Shown: positions 1 through 10,560 of the stretch, one piece after another
Layout of the letters: every line of letters starts with the position of its first letter
Numbering within the stretch: the stretch's first letter is position 1
Assembly (NCBI GenBank): GCA_003993805.1
Contig: RSEF01000026.1
Coordinates: 5,101,778-5,165,777 of the forward strand
From: Himantopus leucocephalus
Lineage: Eukaryota > Chordata > Aves > Charadriiformes > Recurvirostridae
Reading direction: 5' to 3'
DNA length: 64,000 nucleotides
Notes under the pieces: model-generated
Databases searched by the model: none
What the model saw: the letters and a program-made list of their open reading frames with translations, nothing else
What the model was told of the DNA's origin: nothing
Translations under genes and position numbers: made by a program

Positions 1-311
1 TCTATCAAACGCTTATGCTGTGAAACAAGGGACTGTCCAGGAAATAAAGTGGGAACTCTTCTCGGCTGAGATAGACTGAAGAGGAAGCTCAATGCAGAAC
101 AGTGTTATTTGTGCACCCAAAAAAACCCCAAATGCTTCAGTCTGAACCCTTTGAAAGCTGTGGCTTCTAGCTCTTCTGAGAATTTACCCTGCCAACGGAC
201 TGGAGAGTGGCAGCTTCTCTCAGGGGCTGATGCTTGGCTGGGTAACAGGTGACCATTTGCAAGTCCTGCAGGTGCTGGTGCTCACGTCTACTTTATTTGT
301 CTGGAACGCAG
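1..311 (+). other. PTPN22: PTPN22 intron (left edge)
   Basis: No exon was recognised here. The stretch ends in the acceptor used by exon 312-404. The preceding PTPN22 exons, including the CX5R catalytic exon, must lie to the left of the window. Confidence 0.7.
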
Positions 312-3300
312 GAGCAGTATGAGCTGGTTTATGATGCGGTGATTGAGCTCTTCCAAAGGCAGATTAAAGCACTCGATGCCCAGGAAGATTCTGCTGCTTC
401 ACAGGTAAAAGTCCCCAGGCCAAACACACTGCCTCTTGCAGCCTCGGGCACGCCAGCTCCACCCCAGGGTCCTGGTGATGGAATGCATCCCCGTGCTTTC
501 TGCTACCTTCATGCCCAAACTGAGCCTCTTTTCACGTTAACCGATGAGAATTCAGCTGTTTCTCTGAACATGCAATGCCTTTTCAGTCTCAAAACCATTT
601 TCTATATACTTGTATAATTGTTTAATGTACTGAGTGACTAGAAAAGCACCAACTTTATACAGTAGCAGCTGATTTCCACGTGGACGTGCCAGTGAAACTT
701 GTCTTCATGGAGAGTTTGCGAGCAACAGCGTGACTGTCAGTGTAGGTGGGGAAGCTCTGGCACACAGGGCGCTATGGCTAAAAGTGCAACAGGCTGGTAT
801 CCCAGCGAGGTAATTAGCATTGCAGCCTGTCTGTGGGAGAGAGGAGGCTGAAATATCTTGTGCAAAAAACACGTCAGAACTTTCAAATGTGATACACCCT
901 TGAGGAAAAACAATGTGGTCTTGGTATGAAGTTACATGTAAACAGGAACATCCAAGACATCCACGGTTAAGCTTTTCTTTGCTCTTGCTGTTCTTCCGTG
1001 GCTGCTGGCGTGAACCTTGCCTTTCCTGTGTAGCTGTTTGCAGTCTGGCTGAAGTAAACGCATTGCCATTCTTAGGCAAAGGCTGAAAGGTTACAATTAG
1101 CTTATTTTGCCAGGAGCTTTTGTCTAAAGAATTGGGAACAGGATCCTGCGATGGGACTCGTACCTCAGTTTTGCCGTAGGGTTTGCAGGACGTTCCAAGC
1201 CAGAGCTGAGCAAGAGAAGAGCCGGAAAGAGCCTCATTCTATGTGTTGGGGACAGTCTGTAAGCAAAGGAGAGGCAAGACTAAGTTGACACAAAATGCAG
1301 AAAACGGTTCAAGTCCGGATGTGGTTTTGTAGCTCCTGGCCAAACCTCTCGCCCGCCTAAACCTCACTGCCCTCCGAGAGCACTCTGCAGAGCTTGGGGG
1401 ATGGTCACGTCCTGCAGTGTCACAGCTGAAACCAGGCTGAATGCCCGCCTGGCGTCCTGAGGACAGAGCTGTGGGGTCCTGAGGACAGAGCCGTCCGCGC
1501 CGGCCGCTCTGCAGCTGTTTGGAGCAGCTGGCTGGTTGCACGGCTCGCTGCGCTCTCGTTTCAAACAGGTGCTGATGGGAATTGCTGTTCAGGAGGTTCT
1601 GCCCTCTGTTTTCAGCTCCAACTCGGTGTTTTCAAGTTGGTGTTTGTCATTTCCAAACTGCATTAATAATTAAAAGTAGTTGGCACAAATTCCAGCTCCT
1701 GAAATAGAATGTTTATGTTCTTTGCATTCTTTCTCCTCACTCTTGTTTTCTAACCTTTTCTTTCACTAGGTACAAACAAGGCATCCTGTAGCCAAGCCAC
1801 TCCTGACTCCAGTGGAAGATATTTATTCTCTGAGATTACTCACCTGGTAAGGCCATGGCACGAGTGTCCCCTGGGTTAGTATTTCAGTCACCCATACAAT
1901 TTCAGGAAGATGCATTTTTTAATGTGTGCTTTGTGACACACTTCTGTTTGAACATTGTATTTCATTTGTCAGGAGTATCTGCCGCCTCCCTTGAGTCCCA
2001 CTGACTCTCACATTTGTTCCTAATTCTCTTCTCACTGATGATGCTGAGTCTCAGCCTCTTCCCCACATGCCATTATCTGTCCCCCTCCTCGGCCCTCTGC
2101 TCTGTTTCATGTTGTGTTTCCACGAAGTTCCATGTACGAACTGAAATCACGTCACAGGGCAGCATAAAAAAAGGCTGATGCAGCTGGAGACAGCCCAGCG
2201 CGGGTTCATCTCAGCCCTCTGCCTGGAGCTGCGCACCCTGCGGGGTACCCCCGACTGGTCCCATCTCTCACCCGCATGTCCCACTCCGGTGCCTCGTGCT
2301 GTGGGAAGAGCAAGCCTGGGGCGTCTGGCTTCCCGACACGGGCAGCTTCAGAGGGTGGTGGGATCTTTCTGTGGGCGTGTTTTGGTTTGCAGTGTCTGCT
2401 TTCTGTAAACAATTTTGCTTTTTGTTGTAGTCCGCCCTGAGGGTGTAGTTTACCCGTGTAAAGGGGCCTCCTCTGTTCCCCATTTGATGGTGCTCGAATG
2501 GTGCACCAGGGTGCGCGGTCCCTCCCTGTGCTCCTTGCTTGAGGCTGAACCGGGTTCTGCGTTCCTGGATCTGCTCTTAGGAGCCACGTTGCGGGGCCGT
2601 GTTAGTTGGCGAACACGGATTTCTGAGCAGTAGATGGCTTTGACTTCACATCGTGGTGCTTCTTTGCAGCTCAGAGCAAGAGGAGGAGGATGTGCACCAA
2701 GGTCTTCCTCTGGCAGTACAAAGCAAAGCGTCCCTGACATCGTGGTCAGCCGCGGGAGTACGCGACAGCTCTGGACGCGGCGTCCCGCCCATCAGACAGG
2801 CCATCTCCTTTGGCACTTTGAACTTCATCAACTGCAGGAAGGCAGCGGCCGCTGAGCAGTGGGGTGCTGGGGATGCCCTTCACAAACACCGCAGTCTGGA
2901 GTTCAACAGCATCTCCCCCAAGCAGCTGCTTCTCAGCCTGGAACCGAAGGGAGCGGGCAGGAGGGGGCCTGGTGGCAGAGCACCCCTGACACGGACTGCA
3001 TCGACCCCTTTTGCGCTGGCGCAGCGGGGAGAAGGCTGGGAATGGGATGGAGGGGACGCAAAGCCTGCGTTGAGTTCCCAGGTGCCGAATGCCTGCTCCT
3101 CAAGCTTCCAGGTGAAGCAGCAGGACAGATTTTCCCCTGCTGAGCTGAACCACTTGAGCCGAGCCGTGGATGGCCCCCCAAGCCGCAGGAAACATGGGCA
3201 GTGTCCTTACCCTTACTTCTGCTCAGCAGAAGACCCCTACTTCTCTTCGCTCTCCCCAGATGACCCCGTGTCCCCGGTGTTTGCCGAGTGCTCCGTGGAG

Positions 3301-6300
3301 GGGCAGGACACGCTTCTCCCTTCCCGCGCCGGGAGCGCCCCACCGCAGCCTGCCGTGGCCAGCTCCCCCCCGCCCAGGCCGGTGTCCCACCACGCTCCCG
3401 CACTGCGTGACGAGAGGAAATCTGCCTCGAGTAAGTGGTGCAGCGTTACGACGAGCTGGGCTCGGTCACTCGGGATCGTGGCGCGTGGGAGGGAGTGGCG
3501 AGTGCTGTCCTTCAGTGTCCAGCACTGTAGCTGCTCCTCGGGACTGCGTTCCCGTGGGAGCAACTGGTTTTACCCTCGCACTCATTTCATCCTGCCTTAA
3601 ATTTTTCCCATGAAAATAAACACTTCTAGAACAGCAGGATTTTGGGTTTCGTGTTACACAGCCGCTCTGGAGTACTGTGTCACCCCGGTAGGGCTCTCAG
3701 GAAGGCAGGGATCGGTGCTGACTAATTCTTAAAACAGGGTGCTCCGAGAAGCACTCAGAAAGCTCCCAGAATCGGTTTTCTCTGAGGAGCTAGTTTCCAG
3801 GTCAAAAACCACTCCTTTCTGCAGTGTTGTGTGGCGTGACATCCCACTGAGACTGACAGAACCAGGACTTCAACATTAGTGTTTGGCCCACGTCTGTAGC
3901 TTTAAAACCATCACCCGCCATACGAAGAAGGCAGCGTTATTCCTTGCTCCGGTCAGTCCTGGCCCAGTCAGACATTTCCCATTGTCCGCAGCTTTGGCAT
4001 TTGCTCAGCTTTGTCCTGCTCAGCATTCAGTGTCACAAAACTGTGCTCCTTGTCTAGATGCTGGAGACTCTGGGAAAGTTACGGGAGCGCCAGCCAAGCA
4101 GCAATGGTACCGCCAGCGGCGAGCCTGGCGCTGTGCTGGGGCGCGCTCCTCTTTTTCCCCTGTGCAACGGGAACTCTGCTGCCGACACTGCTGGAAGTCT
4201 GCCCTTGGGGCCACGCAGCGAGCGGCGGGTGAATTGGTGCTGAGGACTATTTTGACTTTTAACTTCAGTTTAGAGGTGTTTTACCATCACCTCTGCTGCG
4301 CGGTTGGGCAAGGGCAGTCAGCTCTCCGAGTCTCTGCAAAGGTCTGCAGCTCTCCTGTGCCGTGCCGTGCCGTGCAGCTAATCTGCCCATGTCTCCCCAA
4401 TTAGCCACCCCGCCGCAGCCAGACGACGATGATCCTCCTCCGCCCCTGCCCGAGCGAACCCCCGAGTCCTTTATTGTGGCCGATGAATCTGGTAAGTGCG
4501 TTTGACAAAGCAGGGGCCGAGCAGCGCTCTGAGGGCTCTTCCCGTGTCTGCGTGGTGCCATAGCATCCAGCAGCGCCTTTGCTCTGGCTGCCCGCGTTGA
4601 GAAATGACCTCTCCGGTGTTCAATTGTTTCTAGGACAATTTCCTCGGGCCACTTCTGATTTTCAGCTTCCAGCCAGAAATACAAATATCGGAACCTCTTT
4701 GGAGTGGAGTGGTGAGTCTCACTCAGAGGTGTTTAATGACCCAGTGAGACTGAGACCATGTAAGGTACGTAAGTGGCTTTTTATCTCTTCTCCAGCGCTG
4801 GCACTATGCCAACTTCCTTACCGTGTTTCCTTCTATGAGAAAGACCCTAGTTTTGGCACTGTGTACTTTCCATAAATTATTTCAGGGTTCAAGACTGGCA
4901 GGAAGATGTGGTCTCAGTCAGGCTCCTCCTTATCAACATCTGCTTTACTCCACACATTATTTTTTGGGGTCCTAATCCCACACAAGGTAGTAAAAATAAT
5001 GTCCCTTTTAGAGAAGGATAATGAGGACAGGAATTTTGTGATCCACTGAGGTTCACACCGCCCTGTGGAACAGGCAGGAGCTGAACCAAATTTAGGCATC
5101 TCTTGATCATCCCATAGTTGAATTACAGCTTTGTAAAGTGAAACAATAAGGTGTAGGTCTATCTTCCATTACATGAGCATGGAGGTGTGTGTGGGAGGGT
5201 GTTTGCACGTAACATCATTTCCTCCTGCTCTCTGGCTTGCTTGTGCGCAAGAGAATGACATTTGGCTGTGGGAATTTCAAATACCTTCCTTGTGTTTTGT
5301 TTCCAGAGCATGAAGCTTCGGAGCCCACAAACAGGTATCAGTTTAATGCTGGGACAAACTATCTTTGGAAATAAGGTCTGCTTTTTACTGAAGCTGCTTT
5401 ACCGTATTTAGTAAATGTCTTTAGGATCTGTGCTCAGTCCAACCGAAATCTTGCGTTGCTAAATAGTTCTGCAACTAAATAGTTCTAAACAGAACTAGAC
5501 AGTTCTGCAACTAAATGAACTGGTAGTTCTGTATTTCCTCCTCAGCTCCTGCCTGACCCTGTACATGACGATGTTCCTCGCAGCCTCCTCACGCTAAGGG
5601 TTGTCGCATCTTTTGCTGCATGTTGTGTGTTTCCTTTGAGATGATTAACACATGCCGGTTAAAGTACTGTGGACCTCTCAGTGAACGGAGATGGATAGAT
5701 ATATATATTTAAAGCTAGGTAACCAACTCTTTTATTTTTGCTTCCTTAGAGACAGCCTGGGATCGCTCTAACTCTCCTCCTCCACTTCCTGAAAGAACCC
5801 CAGAGTCATTTGTTCTTGCTGATGCAGCAAGTAAGTGATAAGTTGTTTTCTGGGCATGTAACTGAGATTTCATGCTTACACCTAAACCTGCAGATAGCTG
5901 AGGAGATCGTGGCCCACTTGTTCAAAGCATCACCAACGGTAGTGCTTCAGGACTTAACTGCAGGAGAGTTCAGCAGATATAGAGAAAGTAAACGCAACCA
6001 GGGGACCTGCTGGAAATTTCTAGAACTGCTGCATTAGAGGAAATGAAAAGTAACAACAAAGCACTTAGAAAAAAGCAAGAGGGTTCTTGAATGACCACTG
6101 AAAATGTTCTGATGTGTGTTCCCAGGTCTGCAGCCTGCTGCAAGAAATTCTGCGAGTCCTCCGGGCTTGGAGAACAATGCTTCTGAAACACGGTCAAAAG
6201 AGCCTACCAAATGCTTCAGGAGAAGCAAGGTAAAAGAAAGGAGACAAAACAAAAGCTATTGAAAATGGAGGGAGTGAGAAGAGATTGTTCTAGTTACAGC

Positions 6301-8429
6301 TACTGCTACTTTCTCACTGCAAACCTTGTGAAAATTGCCTGCTTTGAGACCACTCATATCTAGGGCACGGAAACAAGACTAACGAAAATACTCTGTTGTA
6401 GAACTGCAAACCAAACCACTGTCTGCACTAGAGCAGAGTAAGACAGCCATACCCGTGTGAGTGGTTATGCCTCAGCGCTCCGTCCACCTCAAGTGCCCGT
6501 TCCTCTTGGAAAAAGTTGCTCGAGTGGAGTCTGAATTCCTGTGTAGGACAGACTCTGCTCGTCACCACGTCTTGTTGTGGCCCTAGTTAATTATCCTCAT
6601 GAGCAATTGTACTTCAGGATGTTATGGCTGAGCGGAAAAGTATTTGAGGAAAACAGTGAGAGTAATATGCACTGGAAGCATTCGGGTTGGCTAGAGAAAA
6701 GGCAGGGACAGGGTGAATGGCAGAAGCCTGCACTTCAGTCGAGGCACGATACTCAGATGTGATACACGTGTATTCATCAGTGAATTCCCTTTATCATAGT
6801 AGCTGATTTACTGCTTGCTACATTTTTTTTCCAACAAGCTGCCTTTTTTTTTTTCCTACAGAGCTTGAAAATACTGAAAAATGTGAGAAAGAGTAAGTCT
6901 TCCAGGCTAACGTGCATCTTCCTGATGGCTTTAAGCAAGTACATAAAAAAATACGTGGGACTGAATTTCCAAGAACCTGAACTTGTCAAATGTGAAATGC
7001 CCTGCATGTCTGCCCGCTTCGGAGCAGGACAGGCGGAGCTGCGCTGGCTAGCTGAGCACCGTCTCACCTGGATAGCAACACTTGTTTTAGGAGTATAGTA
7101 AGGATGCTGTGGTGCCCTTGTAATGCCCTTTGGGCACCTGGGGGCCAGCTCCAGCGTACCCCAATTACCAGACTCTTCAGGTCATTCAAACCAGCGTTGT
7201 GGGACAAATACCTAAAAATGGGGGACAGGGGTGCTGTGGGGAATGTCAGCCCCATCCTGGATTCTGCCCACTCTGTGTGGAGCATAAATAAGCAGTTTCT
7301 CATTAAATTGCCTTTGATCTAAAACTAAAATGCTTATCTTGGTAACAGGACTGCGAAAACCTGTTTAAAGCACTTCTGAGAAAACATTTTCCCAGTGGAT
7401 TGCGCTGCAGTAGTACACTCGCCCCCTGCTATGAGCAAATAATGTTGTTAAAACTGTGGCATTCAAGCTCTGCTAGTGTGGAAAGTAGTTAAACGTCTTG
7501 TGCTGAAACAGCATCCGTGCCGAGTGCTGTCGTGCACGTGGCAGTATGTGTTTTCCCACAGGTGTGTCCGAGTCCAGCTCTTCAGGGAACTACCAAAGTG
7601 ACTAACTGCTTCAGTCTAATTTTTTATTTCTAGGCATCGGTAGTCCATCTTCACTGACAAAACCATCAGAATCTGCCCCGTCAAACCATTTGAGGTCTTT
7701 CCTTAACTTTGGTATGTTTTTGTCTTTATGTTTTGGTGTGGGAAGTACCCGTTTTTTGAAAGTCTAAATGCATGTACCAGGCTGAATGCTAACAAATTAC
7801 AAACATTACAAACAATGCTTACTATTTTTTACATATTTACAACTTTATTCACGAACTGTTTAAACAACAGGCAAGGATGGAAAACACAAACCCTGAAACT
7901 TACTCTGACAAATGTTTCTCAGTGTGTGAAGAGTCTGAAGTGTGTATTTGGCTTTCCTGTATCTGAAAGCCTTTATGTGGCAACAGAGACAGCGGAAGAC
8001 AAGACAAAGCCGTAGCATGGCCACGAGGCTGCTGCCTTACGTCATGTAATATGGCAGAGGAGAAATACCATGTTTTCCATTTTAAATTCTTCTACTAGTC
8101 ATTTATTAAATTAGGCATAAAATCCAGTTATCTTGATATTCATGCTATAATGACAGTATTTGTCAGATAGACACATTCATAGACTGTTTTTGCACCAGCT
8201 GACTTACAACTACAGGATGTCGCTTTAACTCTACTGTATCTTAAAGTCTGGGAAAGAACTGAAATTACAAGTATTTTCAAATACCAGATTATCTTAAGGA
8301 ATTACATAATCGACATCTATAACATACAGAATTTGTTGCATTAAAAAAATTAATTTCTTTCTAGGCTTTGCAAGTCGATTTTCAAAACCTAAAGGACCAA
8401 GAAATCCACCACCAGCATGGAATATTTAG
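312..8429 (+). CDS. PTPN22: PTPN22 (lymphoid tyrosine phosphatase LYP/PEP), 3' eleven coding exons
   Basis: Cytoplasmic protein tyrosine phosphatase that restrains T- and B-cell receptor signalling by dephosphorylating Src-family kinases and ZAP70, in partnership with CSK. Exons: 312-404, 1770-1846, 2670-3430, 4405-4491, 4634-4764, 5307-5334, 5750-5830, 6126-6229, 6862-6892, 7634-7711, 8365-8429. Together they give 511 residues plus a TAG stop, all junctions in phase. The first exon (EQYELVYDAVIELFQRQ) is the last helix of the phosphatase domain; the catalytic exons lie left of the window. The rest is the long disordered interdomain and tail with two proline-rich SH3 ligands and the conserved C-terminus (FSKPKGPRNPPPAWNI). 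Human PTPN22 is 807 residues, so about the last 60% is here. The interdomain diverges strongly; the two proline motifs and the terminus are near-identical to human. Several exons are very short (28 and 31 bp). Identity is secure; exon edges are by eye. Confidence 0.96.
2670..3430 (+). CDS. PTPN22: PTPN22 large interdomain exon
   Basis: This 761-bp exon encodes most of the poorly conserved interdomain. Recognisable anchors to the human protein are the basic TRTASTPFALAQR segment (human TRTKSTPFELIQQ), a SPAELNHL segment (human SSAELNYS) and EDPYFSSLSP (human ENPYFSSWPP). It starts after a TTTGCAG acceptor, and its first base completes a TG|C codon from exon 1770-1846. It ends at TCGA|GTAAGT. 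The reading frame stays open past the donor to a stop at 3598-3600, which is treated separately as a possible alternative end. Confidence 0.93.
3615..3620 (+). terminator. candidate intronic poly(A) signal in PTPN22
   Basis: A canonical AATAAA lies 15 bases after the in-frame stop that ends read-through of exon 2670-3430. A G/T-rich stretch (about 3639-3655, TTTTGGGTTTCGTGTT) follows about 20 bases downstream, as expected of a cleavage-stimulation element. Its use is inferred only. Confidence 0.4.
4357..4375. repeat. short GTGCC tandem repeat
   Basis: Nearly four units of GTGCC in the intron directly before the PTPN22 P1 exon. Confidence 0.8.
4405..4491 (+). CDS. PTPN22: PTPN22 exon with P1 motif (CSK SH3 ligand)
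   Basis: The exon encodes an acidic run followed by PPPPLPERTPESFIVAD. This is the P1 proline motif that binds the SH3 domain of CSK in mammals. The arginine codon CGA at 4455-4457 aligns with human Arg620, the position of the autoimmunity-associated R620W variant. The residue before it is Glu here and Val in human. Flanked by CCAATTAG and GTAAGT splice sites. Confidence 0.94.
5465..5516. repeat. local direct repeat in PTPN22 intron
   Basis: AGTTCTGCAACTAAAT occurs at 5465-5480 and 5501-5516. Further AGTTCT copies lie between and after, and an AGAACT inverted copy is in between. Confidence 0.85.
5750..5830 (+). CDS. PTPN22: PTPN22 exon with second proline motif (P2)
   Basis: Encodes SNSPPPLPERTPESFVLADAA, the second SH3-ligand motif of the PEST-type phosphatase tail. 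The human equivalent reads PPPPLPERTLESFFLAD. Begins after CTTCCTTAG and ends at GCAGCAA|GTAAGT, keeping phase with both neighbours. Confidence 0.93.
8365..8429 (+). CDS. PTPN22: PTPN22 terminal coding exon (CTH)
   Basis: Encodes GFASRFSKPKGPRNPPPAWNI followed by TAG. This is the conserved C-terminal homology segment of PEST phosphatases, which binds PSTPIP-type F-BAR adaptors through their coiled coil. The human end reads GPRNPPPTWNI. Starts after TTTCTTTCTAG. Confidence 0.95.
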
Positions 8430-9419
8430 ATACATGTTACAGATTTGTGAAGTCCTTCTGATTTGCCTGGAGTGCCCATCCCAGTAAGGTTTCCATCAAA
8501 ATAAGTACATAAAAAACTGTTGCATGATATTTGCAGCTCAGGCACTACTTGCACATTCTTCGCCAACTAAAGTTTTAAAGTAAAGAAGAATATAGAAGTA
8601 CCAGCAGCTAAGCACTTTCAGTTAATTTACAACAGGATGGAAACTAAAAACAGGAATAGATATTTCATCCTAAGGAGGGATACGTTTTTGTTGTGTTTTG
8701 GAATGTATTCACTTCAAAAGAATGGATTTGAGCTTTCTGAAACAAAGCAGTGGAAACTGGTGATGAGATCCAGCAAAGACCACTGAATGACGTGGAAGGC
8801 CAAGGGAGCGGACCAAAGCAGAACAAGACTCTGGATCGTGCAGACGCAGTGTCTGCGTAACCTCACTCACACGCATAGGTCTGCTGTAATCAAAGACTCG
8901 CACTTCCTTAAATGTTTACATTATTTGGACTAAAAGAGAATTAGCATCTCAGGCTTTAGAAATAATTTAAGTTTTTTTATCTGTGCAAACGAGATAATTT
9001 GTCTGGATCTTTCATCAGTAAGACTAAGATGCTGACTGATCATACAGAAACTAAACCAGTGTAACAGACTGCAGAATTTGCTGACCCAACTGCCCTTGCT
9101 AGCTGGAAAAAAAACCCCCAAAACAAAACACAGCCACAGCAAGCAAAATATCATTGGATTTTTAAAGCAATGCTGTTTTCAAGGATTTGTAACTCTCCAG
9201 CACAAAATTTCAGACGGGTATGTCAGAAGATGAGATTTCTAGACAGGTTCCTCACCAGATTCCACTGCTATTTATATGCTCAGTGGGGAGGGATAAAGAT
9301 GTTGAAAACGGCTTTACTGATTGTTTTCCTGTAGAGAAAGAAAAACAAAGAGGGATTTGGGGAATTTGGTCGAGAGGGGAATCTCCTGACCACTACCGCA
9401 CCAGAGAACTGGCGCTGGT
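8430..9419 (+). other. PTPN22 3' UTR and short intergenic spacer
   Basis: AT-rich sequence after the PTPN22 stop. By eye there is no AATAAA or ATTAAA between 8430 and 9784; only weak variants such as AGTAAA near 8579 are present. The 3' end of the mRNA therefore cannot be fixed. No other gene or repeat was recognised. Confidence 0.6.
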
Positions 9420-9784
9420 TTTAAGCTGCCTTTGCTGGCGCGACGGCTGACGCAGCCAGGCGGGGCCTGCCTCGTTCCTCCCCGCTCACCCGCCTCCTCG
9501 ACGGCCGCAGCCAGCCCGAGACCTTACCCCATTCCCGTTCCTGCTGCAAATACGAAACGCCGTACCCAAACCGCCACCGCCAGCGGGGGAGGGTCCGGCC
9601 CGGGCCGCAGCACCGCCCCGACGGCTCCGCCGGGGCCCACGGCCGCCCCGTCACCGCAACGCCCCGCGACCGCGACCCGTCACGGGGCGTCCTGCCGCGC
9701 GGCTGCTCGGAGAGCCGTGCGCAAAGGCGGTGCTCGGGCGCTTGACCGATGAGGCGCCGCACGACGTGTGAGAAATGCCGTAGA

Positions 9785-9790
9785 AATAAA
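9785..9790 (+). terminator. AATAAA inside CpG island (possible PTPN22 poly(A) signal)
   Basis: The only canonical poly(A) hexamer I see between the PTPN22 stop (8429) and the RSBN1 start (10110). If used, the PTPN22 3' UTR would be about 1.4 kb and would run into the RSBN1 promoter island. Confidence 0.3.
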
Positions 9791-9945
9791 GTCTGTTTAC
9801 CGGCGCGCACGCCCGGTTGCGCTGACGGGCGGGCTCGGGGTTGGCCGGTCACGAAGGCCGCCGGGGCCCCGCGATGACGCAGCCGCGGATCCGCGGTAAA
9901 CCCGCCGCTTTCCGGCGCCCCGCGCGCCGCCCGCTCCCGCCGGCG

Positions 9946-9951
9946 CACGTG
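9946..9951. promoter_or_regulatory. CACGTG E-box
   Basis: Palindromic CACGTG in the context GCACGTGACC, the preferred USF/MiT-TFE type site, about 160 bp upstream of the RSBN1 ATG. Binding is inferred from the motif alone. Confidence 0.5.
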
Positions 9952-9974
9952 ACCGGCTCCCCGGGCCGCCCCCC

Positions 9975-9984
9975 GCGCATGCGC
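9975..9984. promoter_or_regulatory. NRF-1 site
   Basis: Perfect palindrome GCGCATGCGC, the NRF-1 consensus core, 126 bp upstream of the RSBN1 ATG. NRF-1 sites are common in CpG-island promoters near the transcription start. Confidence 0.65.
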
Positions 9985-9994
9985 CCGCCGGCGG

Positions 9995-10035
9995 ACTACG
10001 CTTCCCGCCGCGCCGCCGCGGACTACAGCTCCCAG
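9995..10035 (+). promoter_or_regulatory. two tandem ZNF143-like motifs
   Basis: ACTACGCTTCCCG at 9995-10007 and ACTACAGCTCCCAG at 10022-10035 share the same orientation and are 27 bp apart. Both resemble the ZNF143/SBS consensus ACTACAATTCCCAG; the second is the better match. They lie about 75-115 bp before the RSBN1 ATG. Confidence 0.5.
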
Positions 10036-10109
10036 GGGGCGCCGCGCGGCGCCTGCGCAGTGCCGGCTGGCGCTCGGGCCATTTAAATGTGTGTGAGGGA
10101 GACTGTGAA

Positions 10110-10513
10110 ATGGCTGCGCAGGTCGCTGCGGTGCGCGCAGTGTCCCGGGCCCCGGAGGAGCCGCCCCCGCTCCCCTCGGGGGACCGGCCCGGCCGGCCTC
10201 GCGGCGGCGGGCGGCGGCGGCGGGGCCCCTCTGGCGAGGCGGCGGGCGGCAAGCGGGCCCGGCTGAGCCAGCAGCTGCTGGCGGGGCCCGGCCCGGCGGA
10301 GCCGCTGCCCCCGGCCGCCCTGCCCGGCCTGCCCGCCGCCGCCGGGCTCTTCGCCTTCTCCCCGCTCAGCCTGCCGCCGCCCGCCGCGCTCGAGGAGCGC
10401 CGCCACCACCACCACCGGCATCGCCCCGCCGCCGGCCCCGAGCCCGGCCGCCCGGCCGCCGGGCAGCCGCAGAAGGCGAGGCGGGGCAGCCCCGCGGACG
10501 GGGCGGCCGGGCG
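10110..10513 (+). CDS. RSBN1: RSBN1 exon 1 (partial, 3' boundary unresolved)
   Basis: The ATG at 10110 opens [18 protein letters not shown], aligned with human MAAQVGAVRVVRAV. The region is rich in Pro, Arg and Gly and ends the recognisable similarity just after the His-rich segment. An N and 45 consecutive G follow at once. The frame remains open to 10880, but the residues after the G run do not resemble RSBN1, so I do not extend the exon. Confidence 0.75.
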
Positions 10514-10514
10514 N

Positions 10515-10560
<46 letters not shown>

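Noticed and set aside
249..617. Open frame running on both sides of exon 312-404
   Set aside because: Only the central part is PTPN22; the flanks are intron, with clear splice sites at both edges.
3883..4404. 173-codon open frame in the PTPN22 intron before the P1 exon
   Set aside because: No similarity, no splice support, and it ends at the real acceptor. Treated as chance.
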